NCBI GenBank assembly: GCA_003510135.1
Contig: DOKY01000033.1
Coordinates: 4,024 to 68,023 of the forward strand
Direction of reading: 5' to 3'
Length of the DNA stretch: 64,000 bases
DNA from: Pseudothermotoga sp.
GTDB taxonomy: Bacteria > Thermotogota > Thermotogae > Thermotogales > DSM-5069
The position numbers were made by a program, and so were the translations under genes. This document shows, in pieces, positions 50,721 to 59,335 of the stretch. Below the pieces are notes generated by a model, which was not told the DNA's origin, ran no database searches, and saw nothing but the letters and a program-made list of their open reading frames with translations. The first letter of the stretch is position 1. Every line of letters begins with the position of its first letter.

Positions 50721-52745
50721 ATGCCGAGATTGAGAGTGTATGAACTCGCGAAAAAGTTGAACATGTCCACGAAAGACCTCCTTCAGGAGCTCGAGGAGCT
50801 TGGACTCGACATCAAGAACCATATGAGTTACATAGACGAGGAAACCGTCAAACTTTTGCTCGAGCTCTTTGAGGAAGAGGAGGACGTAGAAAAATCCAAA
50901 CCCGCTACCAAACCTAAGAAAGAAGAAGAGATCAAAGAAGAGGAAGTAAGGGAAGAGGTCCTGGTCGCACCAGAGGAACTCCAGGTCAACACACTCGCTT
51001 TAAAGATGGGAGTTCCGCTGAACAAAGTCATTCAGGACATGTTCATGAAAGGCGTTGTGCTCAAACCGAATCAGAACTTGGATGAGAGAACAGCTCGAGA
51101 GATCGCGAAGATGTACGGATATAAGCTGCGGCTGCAACAGGAAACAAAAACGGAACATGTAGAAGAGCAGATAAGTAAACTTCAACAGATCGAGAAATAT
51201 TTCGAGGAGCTCTACATTAAGCATGCAGACGAGCTTGTACCAAGGCCTCCAGTTGTTACTGTGATGGGACACGTGGACCATGGAAAGACGACGTTGCTTG
51301 ACAAAATACGGAAAACGCGGGTTGCCGAACAGGAAGCCGGTGGCATAACCCAGTCGATAGGAGCGTACCAAATCAGTTACAACGGCAAGAAGATCACTTT
51401 CATAGACACACCTGGTCACGAACTGTTCACGGAGATGAGGGCCAGGGGTGCTCAGGCAACTGACATTGTGGTACTGGTCGTGGCCGCAGATGATGGAGTG
51501 ATGCCTCAAACCATCGAGGCATACAACCATGCGAAAGCTGCGAATGTGCCGGTCGTTGTTGCCATAAACAAGATAGACAAACCCAACGCGAACGTTGAAG
51601 CGACGAAGCAACAGCTGGTGTCGAAGTTGAACCTCATCCCCGAAGACTGGGGTGGTGATACGATCGTTGTGCCCATATCCGCGAGGACGGGGCAGGGTAT
51701 AGATGAGCTCCTCGAGATGATACTTTTGGTGGCTGAGATGAAAGAGATAAAGTGTTATCCCAAAGGTCCCGCCAGGTGTGTCGTTATAGAATCGAAGATC
51801 GAGCGTGGTCTCGGCCCCGTTGCGAACGTGATCGTGAAGGATGGGATCCTGAAAGTCGGCGACTACGTTGTCGCGGGACCCATCTACGCAAAAGTTCGAA
51901 CGTTGATCGACGACAAGGGCAAGCACATAAAATATGCTGAACCATCGCAACCTGTTATGATCGTGGGCTTTGACGAGCTGCCAAATTTGCGATACGCCAT
52001 TTATACCGTTGAGGACCTCGAAACTGCCCGCCAGATGAGCGAGGAGATAAAGGATCGAATCGAGAAAGAAAGACGCTCGAAGCGGAGAATGACGCTTGAA
52101 GAGCTTTTGAAGATGATGGAAGAGAAGGAAAAGAAAGAACTGAACCTCATTCTGAAGGCTGACACGTTAGGCTCACTCAGTGCGGTGCAGAGTGCTGTTG
52201 AATCTCTGAAATCGGACGAAATAAAAGTCAGCGTCGTGCACGCCGGGGTTGGACCTGTAACAGAGAGTGACATCATGCTTGCTTCCACCTGCGATGGTAT
52301 TGTGATCGGCTTCAGGGTGAAAATCGAGCCACAAGCGAGAAAGCTGGCCGAGGCAGAAGCCATCCAGGTGAAGACTTATGAGGTCATATACGATCTGATC
52401 GAGAGCCTGAAGCTCGCCATGGAAGGCATGCTCAAACCGCAGATCGTGGAGGAGCTCATAGGCCGCGGCGAGATCAAGAAGGTCTTCGACATAAAGAAAG
52501 TCGGCAAAGTTGCAGGAGTACAGCTGCTCGAGGGTAAAGCGACTCGCGACAGCAAAGTCAAAGTGTACAGAAACAACATGCTGTTGTTCACAGACGAAAT
52601 AGAAACCCTCAAACACTTCAAAGAAGACGTCAGCCAGGTGGAAGCGCCGCAAGAGTGCGGTATAAAGTTCAAAAACAGGGCAGATTTCCAAGAGGGCGAC
52701 GAACTGGAATTCTACCAGCTCAAAGAGATCAAGAGGGTGCTTTGA
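50721..52745 (+). CDS. infB: Translation initiation factor IF-2
   Basis: IF-2 is a GTPase that brings fMet-tRNA to the ribosome. A short N-terminal domain (MPRLRVYELAKKLNMSTKDLL) is followed by an acidic linker (EEEEDVEKSKP..) and a second IF2_N, then the G domain (GHVDHGKTTLLDKIR, DTPGHELF, NKIDKPNAN) and domains II-IV. The total is 674 residues. ATG 50721 is preceded by GGGGTGAT. nusA and rbfA are not adjacent, unlike the usual bacterial order. Confidence 0.96.
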   Translation: MPRLRVYELAKKLNMSTKDLLQELEELGLDIKNHMSYIDEETVKLLLELFEEEEDVEKSKPATKPKKEEEIKEEEVREEVLVAPEELQVNTLALKMGVPLNKVIQDMFMKGVVLKPNQNLDERTAREIAKMYGYKLRLQQETKTEHVEEQISKLQQIEKYFEELYIKHADELVPRPPVVTVMGHVDHGKTTLLDKIRKTRVAEQEAGGITQSIGAYQISYNGKKITFIDTPGHELFTEMRARGAQATDIVVLVVAADDGVMPQTIEAYNHAKAANVPVVVAINKIDKPNANVEATKQQLVSKLNLIPEDWGGDTIVVPISARTGQGIDELLEMILLVAEMKEIKCYPKGPARCVVIESKIERGLGPVANVIVKDGILKVGDYVVAGPIYAKVRTLIDDKGKHIKYAEPSQPVMIVGFDELPNLRYAIYTVEDLETARQMSEEIKDRIEKERRSKRRMTLEELLKMMEEKEKKELNLILKADTLGSLSAVQSAVESLKSDEIKVSVVHAGVGPVTESDIMLASTCDGIVIGFRVKIEPQARKLAEAEAIQVKTYEVIYDLIESLKLAMEGMLKPQIVEELIGRGEIKKVFDIKKVGKVAGVQLLEGKATRDSKVKVYRNNMLLFTDEIETLKHFKEDVSQVEAPQECGIKFKNRADFQEGDELEFYQLKEIKRVL

Positions 52746-53154
52746 TCTCTGCCGCTGAGTCTTTTCCAGCGCACTTTTCGCAGACCCCGTAGACGATGAG
52801 TTCTGCTCTTTTTGCCTGCCCGGGGGCTCGGAAAGAAACTTCGTAACTTATGTCATAGACGCTCCCGCACACTTCGCAGACAAAGTGGCCATGGTCCGAG
52901 GTGTCTATATCGTAAATGGCAGCACTCTCGCTAATGGGAATCTTTCTGACCTGGCCCATTTGCTCGAGCACACGAACGGTGTTGTATATCGTTGTGAAAG
53001 ATACGCTTCCGACCTTGCGCAACACGTGTTCGTATATCTGTTGTGCGGTGGGATGGGTTCTGTGTGTCTGAAGAAACCTTATGATCTCAACCCTCTGCGG
53101 TGTGACCTTTAGACCTCTGGATCTGAGCATATCTGCAATTTGACTTGTTGTCAT
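52729..53154 (-). CDS. Fur family metalloregulator
   Basis: This 141-residue repressor has a winged helix (LKVTPQRVEIIRFLQTH..TAQQIYEHV, SFTTIYNTVRVLEQMG) and a dimerisation domain. Metal sites are seen in HGHFVCEVCG (His and structural CxxC) and VCEKC (second structural CxxC). It could be Fur, Zur or PerR; sequence alone does not decide. It overlaps the end of infB by 17 bp and diverges from ogg, whose promoter region it may control. ATG has GGAGG upstream. Confidence 0.93.
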   Translation of the reverse strand: MTTSQIADMLRSRGLKVTPQRVEIIRFLQTHRTHPTAQQIYEHVLRKVGSVSFTTIYNTVRVLEQMGQVRKIPISESAAIYDIDTSDHGHFVCEVCGSVYDISYEVSFRAPGQAKRAELIVYGVCEKCAGKDSAAEIKAPS

Positions 53155-53172
53155 CCATCAACCTCCTGCAAA

Positions 53173-53181
53173 ATTATAACA
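53173..53181 (-). promoter_or_regulatory. Promoter of the Fur-family gene
   Basis: On the minus strand, TGTTATAAT is an extended -10 (TATAAT at 53178-53173), about 18 nt before the ATG. The 71-bp gap also contains a plus-strand TATAAT, so both promoters are within reach of one regulator. Confidence 0.6.
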
Positions 53182-53202
53182 CTTTCACCAACTTTTCGCA
53201 TG

Positions 53203-53208
53203 TATAAT
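53203..53208 (+). promoter_or_regulatory. Candidate -10 of the ogg/gltX unit
   Basis: GCATGTATAATCT contains a perfect TATAAT at 53203-53208, about 17 nt before the GTG of ogg. The -35 region is weak. Confidence 0.5.
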
Positions 53209-53225
53209 CTAATCGGAGGTGCTCT

Positions 53226-53852
53226 GTGATAAGACTGGCCCAGGCTGTTGAAAGTATCAGGCAGGAAGCGGCACCACTCGTTGAAGAACGGTTCAAACAG
53301 TTCAAACAGCTCGGTGAGAATGGAACCAATGAAGAACTGTACAGCGAGCTGTGCTTCTGTATACTCACGGCGAACTGGAGCGCCAGAGGTGGGATGAGGG
53401 CGCAACAATTGATCGGTGTCGAGGGCTTTATGAAAGCAAGTGAGGAGGAACTGGCCGAGACGTTGACGCACTTGCACCACCGTTATCCAAAGGCCCGTGC
53501 TTCGTACATAGTCAAAAACAGATGGGTTGCGCATCATTTGAAAGCTTTGCTCTCGTTGCCTCCCGCTGAGGCGCGAGAATGGTTGGTGAAGAACGTGCTC
53601 GGGATAGGTTACAAGGAGGCGAGCCATTTTTTGAGGAATGCCGGTGTTGAAGAACTCGCAATACTTGACAGACACGTGCTTTCACTGATGAATCAGTTTG
53701 GTCTGATCGACTCGCTGCCCCGATCGCTGACAAGGCAGAGATATCTGAGCCTGGAAACGTTGCTGAAAGAAGAAGCTCGATGCTTTGGAGAATCGCCGGG
53801 AAAGTTTGATTTGTATCTCTGGTACTTCGTCAAGAAGACCGTTGAAAAATAG
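53226..53852 (+). CDS. ogg: 8-oxoguanine DNA glycosylase/lyase (Ogg2-type)
   Basis: This bifunctional repair enzyme removes 8-oxoguanine. The HhH-GPD fold is visible: LCFCILTANWSARGG, the hairpin VLGIGYKEASHFLRN with the catalytic Lys (GYKEA), and the catalytic Asp in AILDRHVLSLM. At 208 residues it fits the Ogg2 group common in archaea and some thermophilic bacteria. GTG start with GGAGG. gltX follows after about 12 bp. Confidence 0.92.
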   Translation: MIRLAQAVESIRQEAAPLVEERFKQFKQLGENGTNEELYSELCFCILTANWSARGGMRAQQLIGVEGFMKASEEELAETLTHLHHRYPKARASYIVKNRWVAHHLKALLSLPPAEAREWLVKNVLGIGYKEASHFLRNAGVEELAILDRHVLSLMNQFGLIDSLPRSLTRQRYLSLETLLKEEARCFGESPGKFDLYLWYFVKKTVEK

Positions 53853-53864
53853 GAGGAAAGATTG

Positions 53865-55283
53865 ATGGTGAGAGTCAGATTCGCACCGAGTCCAACTGGT
53901 TTTCTACACGTTGGAGGAGCAAGAACGGCCCTGTTCAATCATCTGTTCGCAAGACATTTTAACGGCACCTTTGTTCTGAGGATCGAGGACACGGACATAG
54001 CGCGTTCAGAACGTATCTTCGAGGAAAAACTGATGGACTCGCTTCGCTGGTTGAAAATTCAGTGGGATGAAGGACCAGACGTTGGAGGACCTTACGGTCC
54101 TTACAGACAGAGTGAAAGGCTCCACATATACAGAGAGTACGCCGAAAAACTGGTGAGCGAAAACAAAGCATACAGGGTCTATGCGTACCCTGAAGAGATT
54201 GAACAGCTCAGGAAAGAACTACTGAGCAAAAACCTGCCGCCACATTACACTCGCGAGATGTTCGATCGGTTTGCCACAAAAGAGCGAATAAGGGAGTACG
54301 AAGAAAGAGGTTTGCAACCTGCCATCTACTTCTCGATGCCGAGGAAGACGATCGTCCACAACGATCTGATAAAGGGCCAAGTCGTGTTCAACGAGGGCTC
54401 CGTCGGGGATTTTGCTCTCTTAAGAAGCAACGGCATGCCAACGTACAACTTCGCGTGCGTTGTCGACGATATGCTCATGAAGATCACACACGTGATAAGG
54501 GGGGACGATCATTTACCAAACACGGTCAAACAACTTGCGATTTACGAGGCCTTCGGTGTCAAACCCCCGCAGATAGGTCACGTGTCGATGATCCTCGGGC
54601 CAGACGGTAAAAAACTGAGCAAGCGTCACGGCGCCACATCTGTCGAAGAGTTCAGGGCCAGAGGATATTTACCGGAGGCGGTGGTAAATTATCTGGCTCT
54701 GCTCGGCTGGTCCCCGCCTGACGCTCAGGAGATCATGTCGATGGAGGAGATGATCGAGAAATTCTCCATAGACCGTTTGAGCAAGAATCCCGCCATATTC
54801 GATCCGGGAAAGCTGAGATGGATGAACGGATACTACATAAGGAAGGCTGATGCCAAGAAGATGGTGGAGTTGCTTATTCCGTACTTGGAATCGAGGGGAT
54901 GGTCTTACACAAGCAAAGAATGGCTCGAGAACGTGTTTTTGTGTGTCAGAGACCGCATGCACACACTCGAAGAATTCACGGACCTTGCGGACTTTTTCTT
55001 CGTCAGACCTGAGATCACCCTACAGACCGATGAAGCAATTCTGAAAGGACTGCTCGAATGTGCATCAAGGCTCGAACAAGCTGGTGAGCTGAGTAGAGAA
55101 GGACTCGTTAACGTTTTCCGGCAAGTGATTAAGAGTTTGAAACTGAACGCGAAAGAGTTTTATATGAGCCTGAGGAAAGCCTTGACGGGAAAGAGCGAGG
55201 GACCTGAATTAATAGATATCGTGACGCTGCTTGGACCAACCGAAACAGCAACGAGGATCAAAAAGGCAGTGGGGGTAGAATGA
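53865..55283 (+). CDS. gltX: Glutamyl-tRNA synthetase
   Basis: This class I synthetase has 472 residues, with RFAPSPTGFLHVGGART (HIGH-type) and KKLSKRHGA (KMSKS-type). The anticodon-binding domain is complete. Thermotogae often have two GluRS, one of which may charge tRNA-Gln; I cannot say which this is. TTG 53862 is an alternative, but AGGAGG suits ATG 53865. It overlaps cysS (ATGATG). Confidence 0.95.
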   Translation: MVRVRFAPSPTGFLHVGGARTALFNHLFARHFNGTFVLRIEDTDIARSERIFEEKLMDSLRWLKIQWDEGPDVGGPYGPYRQSERLHIYREYAEKLVSENKAYRVYAYPEEIEQLRKELLSKNLPPHYTREMFDRFATKERIREYEERGLQPAIYFSMPRKTIVHNDLIKGQVVFNEGSVGDFALLRSNGMPTYNFACVVDDMLMKITHVIRGDDHLPNTVKQLAIYEAFGVKPPQIGHVSMILGPDGKKLSKRHGATSVEEFRARGYLPEAVVNYLALLGWSPPDAQEIMSMEEMIEKFSIDRLSKNPAIFDPGKLRWMNGYYIRKADAKKMVELLIPYLESRGWSYTSKEWLENVFLCVRDRMHTLEEFTDLADFFFVRPEITLQTDEAILKGLLECASRLEQAGELSREGLVNVFRQVIKSLKLNAKEFYMSLRKALTGKSEGPELIDIVTLLGPTETATRIKKAVGVE

Positions 55284-56677
55284 TGTTTCTGAAAAATACG
55301 CTTACAGGGCGACTCGAGAAGTTCGAACCTCTCGAACCCAACGTTGTGCGAATGTACGTGTGTGGTCCGACAGTGTACGGACTCATACATGTGGGTAACG
55401 CGAGGCCCATGATCGTCTTCGATGCACTCAGAAGATATCTGGAGTACAGAAACTATCGCGTGATAATGGTTCAGAACTTCACGGACATCGATGACAAGAT
55501 CATAAACCGTGCCAACCAATGGGGCGTGGATTTCAAGGACGTTGCCGAGACCTTCATTCAGGAGTACTGGAGGGACGCAAGTGCGCTCGGTATAAGGGCG
55601 GCGAACTTCGCCCCGAAGACGTCGGACTTTGTGTCCGAGATCATCGATGCCATAGAACAGCTGATAAAAAAGGGACACGCATACGTGGCAGATGGAGATG
55701 TATATTTTGACGTGAAGAGCTTTCCAAAGTATGGAGAGCTTTCACACAGAAGTCTAGACGAGATGATTGCCGGTGCTCGAATCGAAGTGAGTGAGAAGAA
55801 GAGATTCGCACTGGATTTTGCGCTGTGGAAAGCGGCCAAACCTAAGGAACCTGCCTGGGACAGTCCATGGGGTAAGGGAAGGCCGGGTTGGCACATCGAG
55901 TGTACTATCATGTCCATGAAACTTCTCGGTTCCACGCTCGACATCCACGCCGGAGGAGAGGATCTCATCTTTCCTCATCATGAGAACGAAAAGGCACAGA
56001 GTGAAGCGTTGACAGGAAAACCGTTCGTGAGATACTGGCTTCACAACGCTCTGGTGCGTGTTTCAGGTGACAAGATGAGCAAATCCTTAGGCAACATATT
56101 CGTACTCAGAGAAGCCTTGAAGAAGTTCGGGGCCGATGGCTTGAAGCTTTATTTTTTGTCCAAGCACTACAGGAGTCCCATTGATTTCTCCGTAGAGTCG
56201 CTCGAGGCGAGCGCAAGGGCAGCCAAGAGGGTTCTGGAAAGTTTCAAACGCTTCGAATCGAAGTTCTCCTTTGTACCCGTACCGAAGAGTGAGACCTGGA
56301 TGAACGAGCAAAGACAGAGGTTCATCGAAGCGTTGGACAACGATTTCAACACGCCTGAAGCGATCGCCCTGATCTTTGAGCTCACAGGGTTGCTGAACAA
56401 ACTGATGGATGAAGGTAACGAAGAAGGGGCGCTGAGGGCGTACCACCTGCTCCGGAGAGAATTTTGTCCGGTGCTGGGATTGTTCGAAGCGGGAACACGG
56501 TCTGAAGGGACGGACGTCGATCCGTTGTTGCGTTTGATCCTTGACGTGCGAAAAGAGTTGAGGGAAAGAAAATTGTACGATCTCGCCGACTCGATCAGAA
56601 ACAGGCTGAAGTCACTCGGGATCGAGGTGCGCGATACACGCGAAGGCTCCACGTATTCTTTTCACGGGGAGGTATGA
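55280..56677 (+). CDS. cysS: Cysteinyl-tRNA synthetase
   Basis: This is a 465-residue class I synthetase with a zinc-binding Cys in YVCGPTVYGLIHVGNARP, a second zinc region HIECTIMSMKLLG...HAGGEDLIFPHHENE and KMSKSLGN. ATG 55280 and 55283 are both possible. Its start overlaps gltX, and glyA begins 3 bp after its stop. Confidence 0.97.
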   Translation: MMFLKNTLTGRLEKFEPLEPNVVRMYVCGPTVYGLIHVGNARPMIVFDALRRYLEYRNYRVIMVQNFTDIDDKIINRANQWGVDFKDVAETFIQEYWRDASALGIRAANFAPKTSDFVSEIIDAIEQLIKKGHAYVADGDVYFDVKSFPKYGELSHRSLDEMIAGARIEVSEKKRFALDFALWKAAKPKEPAWDSPWGKGRPGWHIECTIMSMKLLGSTLDIHAGGEDLIFPHHENEKAQSEALTGKPFVRYWLHNALVRVSGDKMSKSLGNIFVLREALKKFGADGLKLYFLSKHYRSPIDFSVESLEASARAAKRVLESFKRFESKFSFVPVPKSETWMNEQRQRFIEALDNDFNTPEAIALIFELTGLLNKLMDEGNEEGALRAYHLLRREFCPVLGLFEAGTRSEGTDVDPLLRLILDVRKELRERKLYDLADSIRNRLKSLGIEVRDTREGSTYSFHGEV

Positions 56678-56680
56678 GTG

Positions 56681-57955
56681 ATGTGGGAACACGTGAAGCT
56701 CGTGGATCCAGAAGTGTACGAAGTGATCGTGAACGAACTGAAGAGACAAGAATACGGGCTCGAACTGATCGCCTCGGAGAACTTCGTTTCTCCCGCGGTC
56801 ATGGAGGCCATGGGTAGCGTTCTGACTAACAAGTACGCAGAAGGTTATCCGGGCAAACGTTACTACGGTGGTTGTGAATGGGTCGATAAGGCAGAGGAAC
56901 TCGCCAGAGAAAGGGTCAAACAGCTTTTCAAGGTGAAGTACGCCAACGTCCAGCCGCATTCCGGTTCTCAGGCGAACATGGCTGCATATCTGGCTGTGGC
57001 CGAACCGGGGGATGTGCTCATGGGCATGAGCCTTTCTCACGGTGGACATTTGACCCATGGAGCGAGCGTCAACTTTTCAGGCAAACTGTTCAAGGTGGTC
57101 CAGTACGGTGTGGACCCGGAGACTGAAACGATAGACTACGACGCAGTGAGAAAGCTGGCTCTCGAACACAAACCTAAGATCATCGTGGCCGGTGGAAGTG
57201 CCTATTCACGAATAATAGACTTCAAAAAGTTTCGAGAGATCGCTGACGAGGTCGGAGCTTATCTGATCGTGGATATGGCGCACTTCGCAGGTTTGGTCGC
57301 GGCTGGCCTGTACCCCAATCCCGCAGAATATGCACACATAGTGACCTCCACAACGCATAAGACGCTCAGAGGACCCAGAGGAGGCCTCATACTGACGAAC
57401 GATCCAGAACTGTACAAACAGATAAACAAGTGGGTCTTCCCGGGCACCCAGGGTGGTCCGCTCATGCACGTGATCGCAGCGAAAGCCGTTTGCTTCAAAG
57501 AAGCGCTGAGCCCGGGATTCGTGGAATATCAGAAGCAGATCGTGGCGAACGCGAAGGCGCTCGCCGAAGAACTTTCCAGAACGGGTTTGAGAATCGTGTC
57601 CGGTGGAACGGACACTCACTTGATGCTGGTCGATCTGACACCATTGAACGTGACTGGAAAGGCGGCTGAAAGAGCGCTTGAAAGATGTGGAATAACGGTG
57701 AACAAGAACACAATTCCAAACGAGACGCGTTCTCCTTTTGTGGCCAGTGGCATAAGAATTGGAACGCCAGCTGTCACGACAAGAGGTATGACCGAAGCGG
57801 AAATGAAACAGATCGCGCGACTGATTTACAGAGTTCTGGCCAGCATCACGGACGAAGAAGGTACAATACCAGATCACGTGCAGGGCGAAGTTCAGATGCA
57901 GGTCAAACAGTTGTGCGAGAGATTTCCCCTGTATGTGAACAAGATAAGCTTTTAA
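56681..57955 (+). CDS. glyA: Serine hydroxymethyltransferase
   Basis: This PLP enzyme converts serine and tetrahydrofolate into glycine and methylene-THF. It has 424 residues, with GLELIASENFVSPAV, NVQPHSGSQAN, the PLP lysine in STTHKTLRGPRGG, and VSGGTDTHL. ATG 56681 is preferred over GTG 56678, since GGGGAGG is 8 nt upstream. It is the last gene of the gltX-cysS-glyA set. Confidence 0.96.
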   Translation: MWEHVKLVDPEVYEVIVNELKRQEYGLELIASENFVSPAVMEAMGSVLTNKYAEGYPGKRYYGGCEWVDKAEELARERVKQLFKVKYANVQPHSGSQANMAAYLAVAEPGDVLMGMSLSHGGHLTHGASVNFSGKLFKVVQYGVDPETETIDYDAVRKLALEHKPKIIVAGGSAYSRIIDFKKFREIADEVGAYLIVDMAHFAGLVAAGLYPNPAEYAHIVTSTTHKTLRGPRGGLILTNDPELYKQINKWVFPGTQGGPLMHVIAAKAVCFKEALSPGFVEYQKQIVANAKALAEELSRTGLRIVSGGTDTHLMLVDLTPLNVTGKAAERALERCGITVNKNTIPNETRSPFVASGIRIGTPAVTTRGMTEAEMKQIARLIYRVLASITDEEGTIPDHVQGEVQMQVKQLCERFPLYVNKISF

Positions 57956-57969
57956 GCAACCTTCGAAAG

Positions 57970-57991
57970 GAGGCCCCAGGAATGGGGCCTC
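57970..57991. terminator. Hairpin between glyA and hisS
   Basis: An 8-bp stem GAGGCCCC / GGGGCCTC with a 6-nt loop follows glyA by 15 bp. On the plus strand the next bases are GCATTATTCTTG, a weak T tract; on the minus strand CTTTCG. It is likely a bidirectional, modest terminator for the converging glyA and hisS transcripts. Confidence 0.65.
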
Positions 57992-58047
57992 GCATTATTC
58001 TTGTGCTCGGCTCTAGTGCTAAGCTCGAATTTGTCTGCGGAATTCTC

Positions 58048-59313
58048 TCACGAACGAGAGCCGAACATTTCCAGAACGTAATCCACCACCACGTCGAGAC
58101 TGACCTCTACCTGCGTGAAACTTTCGAGTAGCTTGACGTGAGCGACCGAGCGGGAAAGCTCTTCGTCGCCGAGGATAATGACCACCTTCGCCCCGATCTT
58201 GTTTGCATGTTTCAACTGTGTTGCGAGTTTTCTGTCGCTCACCTCGCTGATGACAGGTACTCCTTTCTTCCTCAGCTCCTCAGCTATCTTGAAAGCCTCG
58301 ATCGATGCTTTGAACCCAAGGCTCGCAACGTACGCGAAACACCTTTCCCTGCGTGGAACACTCGCTCCCTGACTTTTGAGCGTCAGGACGAGCCTCTCTA
58401 TTCCGCTCGCAAAACCGAGTGCGGGTATGGCCTGACCTCCAAGTTCTGAAAACAGGCCATCGTACCTGCCGCCTGCGAGGATCGTGTTCTGCGCTCCCAG
58501 TTCCCTGTGCCTTATCTCGAACACGGTTCTCGTGTAGTAATCCAGTCCTCTCACGAGTGAGCCATCCTCGACGAAGTCAAAATGCAGTTCCGTGAGTCTC
58601 TGCTTCAGTTCTTCGTAGTGCGACCGACATTCATCACAGAGAAACTCAAAAGACTTAGGAGCCTTTTCAGCGAAATGTGCGTCGATCTTACAGTCCAAGA
58701 GTCTGAGAACGTTCGTGTTCAAGCGCCTCTTGCAGTCATCGCAGAGTTGATCCACGTGTGATTCGTAGTATTCCTTCAGCTTCTGTTTGTAGATCGGCCT
58801 GCACTTCGGACAGCCTATGGAATTGAGATGCACGACGTAATCACGAATACCAATCTTGTCAAGAAAATGCCTTGCTAAAAGCAACACTTCGACGTCAGCC
58901 GACGCGTGTGCGGAGCCTATGAGTTCGACGCCGAACTGGTGAAACTGTCTGAGGCGTCCTGCCTGAGGCCTTTCGTATCGGAACATGGGACCTATGTAGA
59001 AGAACCTCTGCGGTAAACCTTCGTTGATCATTGAATTCTCTATGAACGCACGTACCGTGGGTGCCGTACCCTCGGGTCTGAGCGTGATGCTCCGTCCTCC
59101 TTTGTCCGTGAAGGTGTACATCTCCTTCTGGACGATGTCCGTCTCCTCACCCACACCCCTGACGAACAGTTCCGTGGGTTCCATGATTGGAGTCCTGATC
59201 TCCTCGTAACCGTAAAGATTTGCAACAACGCGCGCGTTCTCTTCAATGAAGTACCAGTAGTTCATTTCATCGCCATAGATATCCTGCGTTCCCTTGATTC
59301 GTTCGTACTTCAA
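58048..59313 (-). CDS. hisS: Histidyl-tRNA synthetase
   Basis: This class II synthetase has 421 residues. Motif 1-3 regions include TLRPEGTAPTVRAF, FRYERPQAGRLRQFHQFG, and GLDYYTRTVFE and GGGRYDG-type (AGGRYDGLFSELGG). An inserted segment has several cysteines (GCPKCRPIY, LCDDC). The C-terminal anticodon domain is present. TTG start with GGAGGG. It is the last gene of the prmA-sigma operon. Confidence 0.95.
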   Translation of the reverse strand: MKYERIKGTQDIYGDEMNYWYFIEENARVVANLYGYEEIRTPIMEPTELFVRGVGEETDIVQKEMYTFTDKGGRSITLRPEGTAPTVRAFIENSMINEGLPQRFFYIGPMFRYERPQAGRLRQFHQFGVELIGSAHASADVEVLLLARHFLDKIGIRDYVVHLNSIGCPKCRPIYKQKLKEYYESHVDQLCDDCKRRLNTNVLRLLDCKIDAHFAEKAPKSFEFLCDECRSHYEELKQRLTELHFDFVEDGSLVRGLDYYTRTVFEIRHRELGAQNTILAGGRYDGLFSELGGQAIPALGFASGIERLVLTLKSQGASVPRRERCFAYVASLGFKASIEAFKIAEELRKKGVPVISEVSDRKLATQLKHANKIGAKVVIILGDEELSRSVAHVKLLESFTQVEVSLDVVVDYVLEMFGSRS

Positions 59314-59335
59314 ACCCCGCTCCCTCCTTCGTTCA

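Noticed and set aside
51000..51950. 316-codon minus-strand frame inside infB
   Set aside because: It is antisense to the IF-2 G domain with no ribosome binding site.
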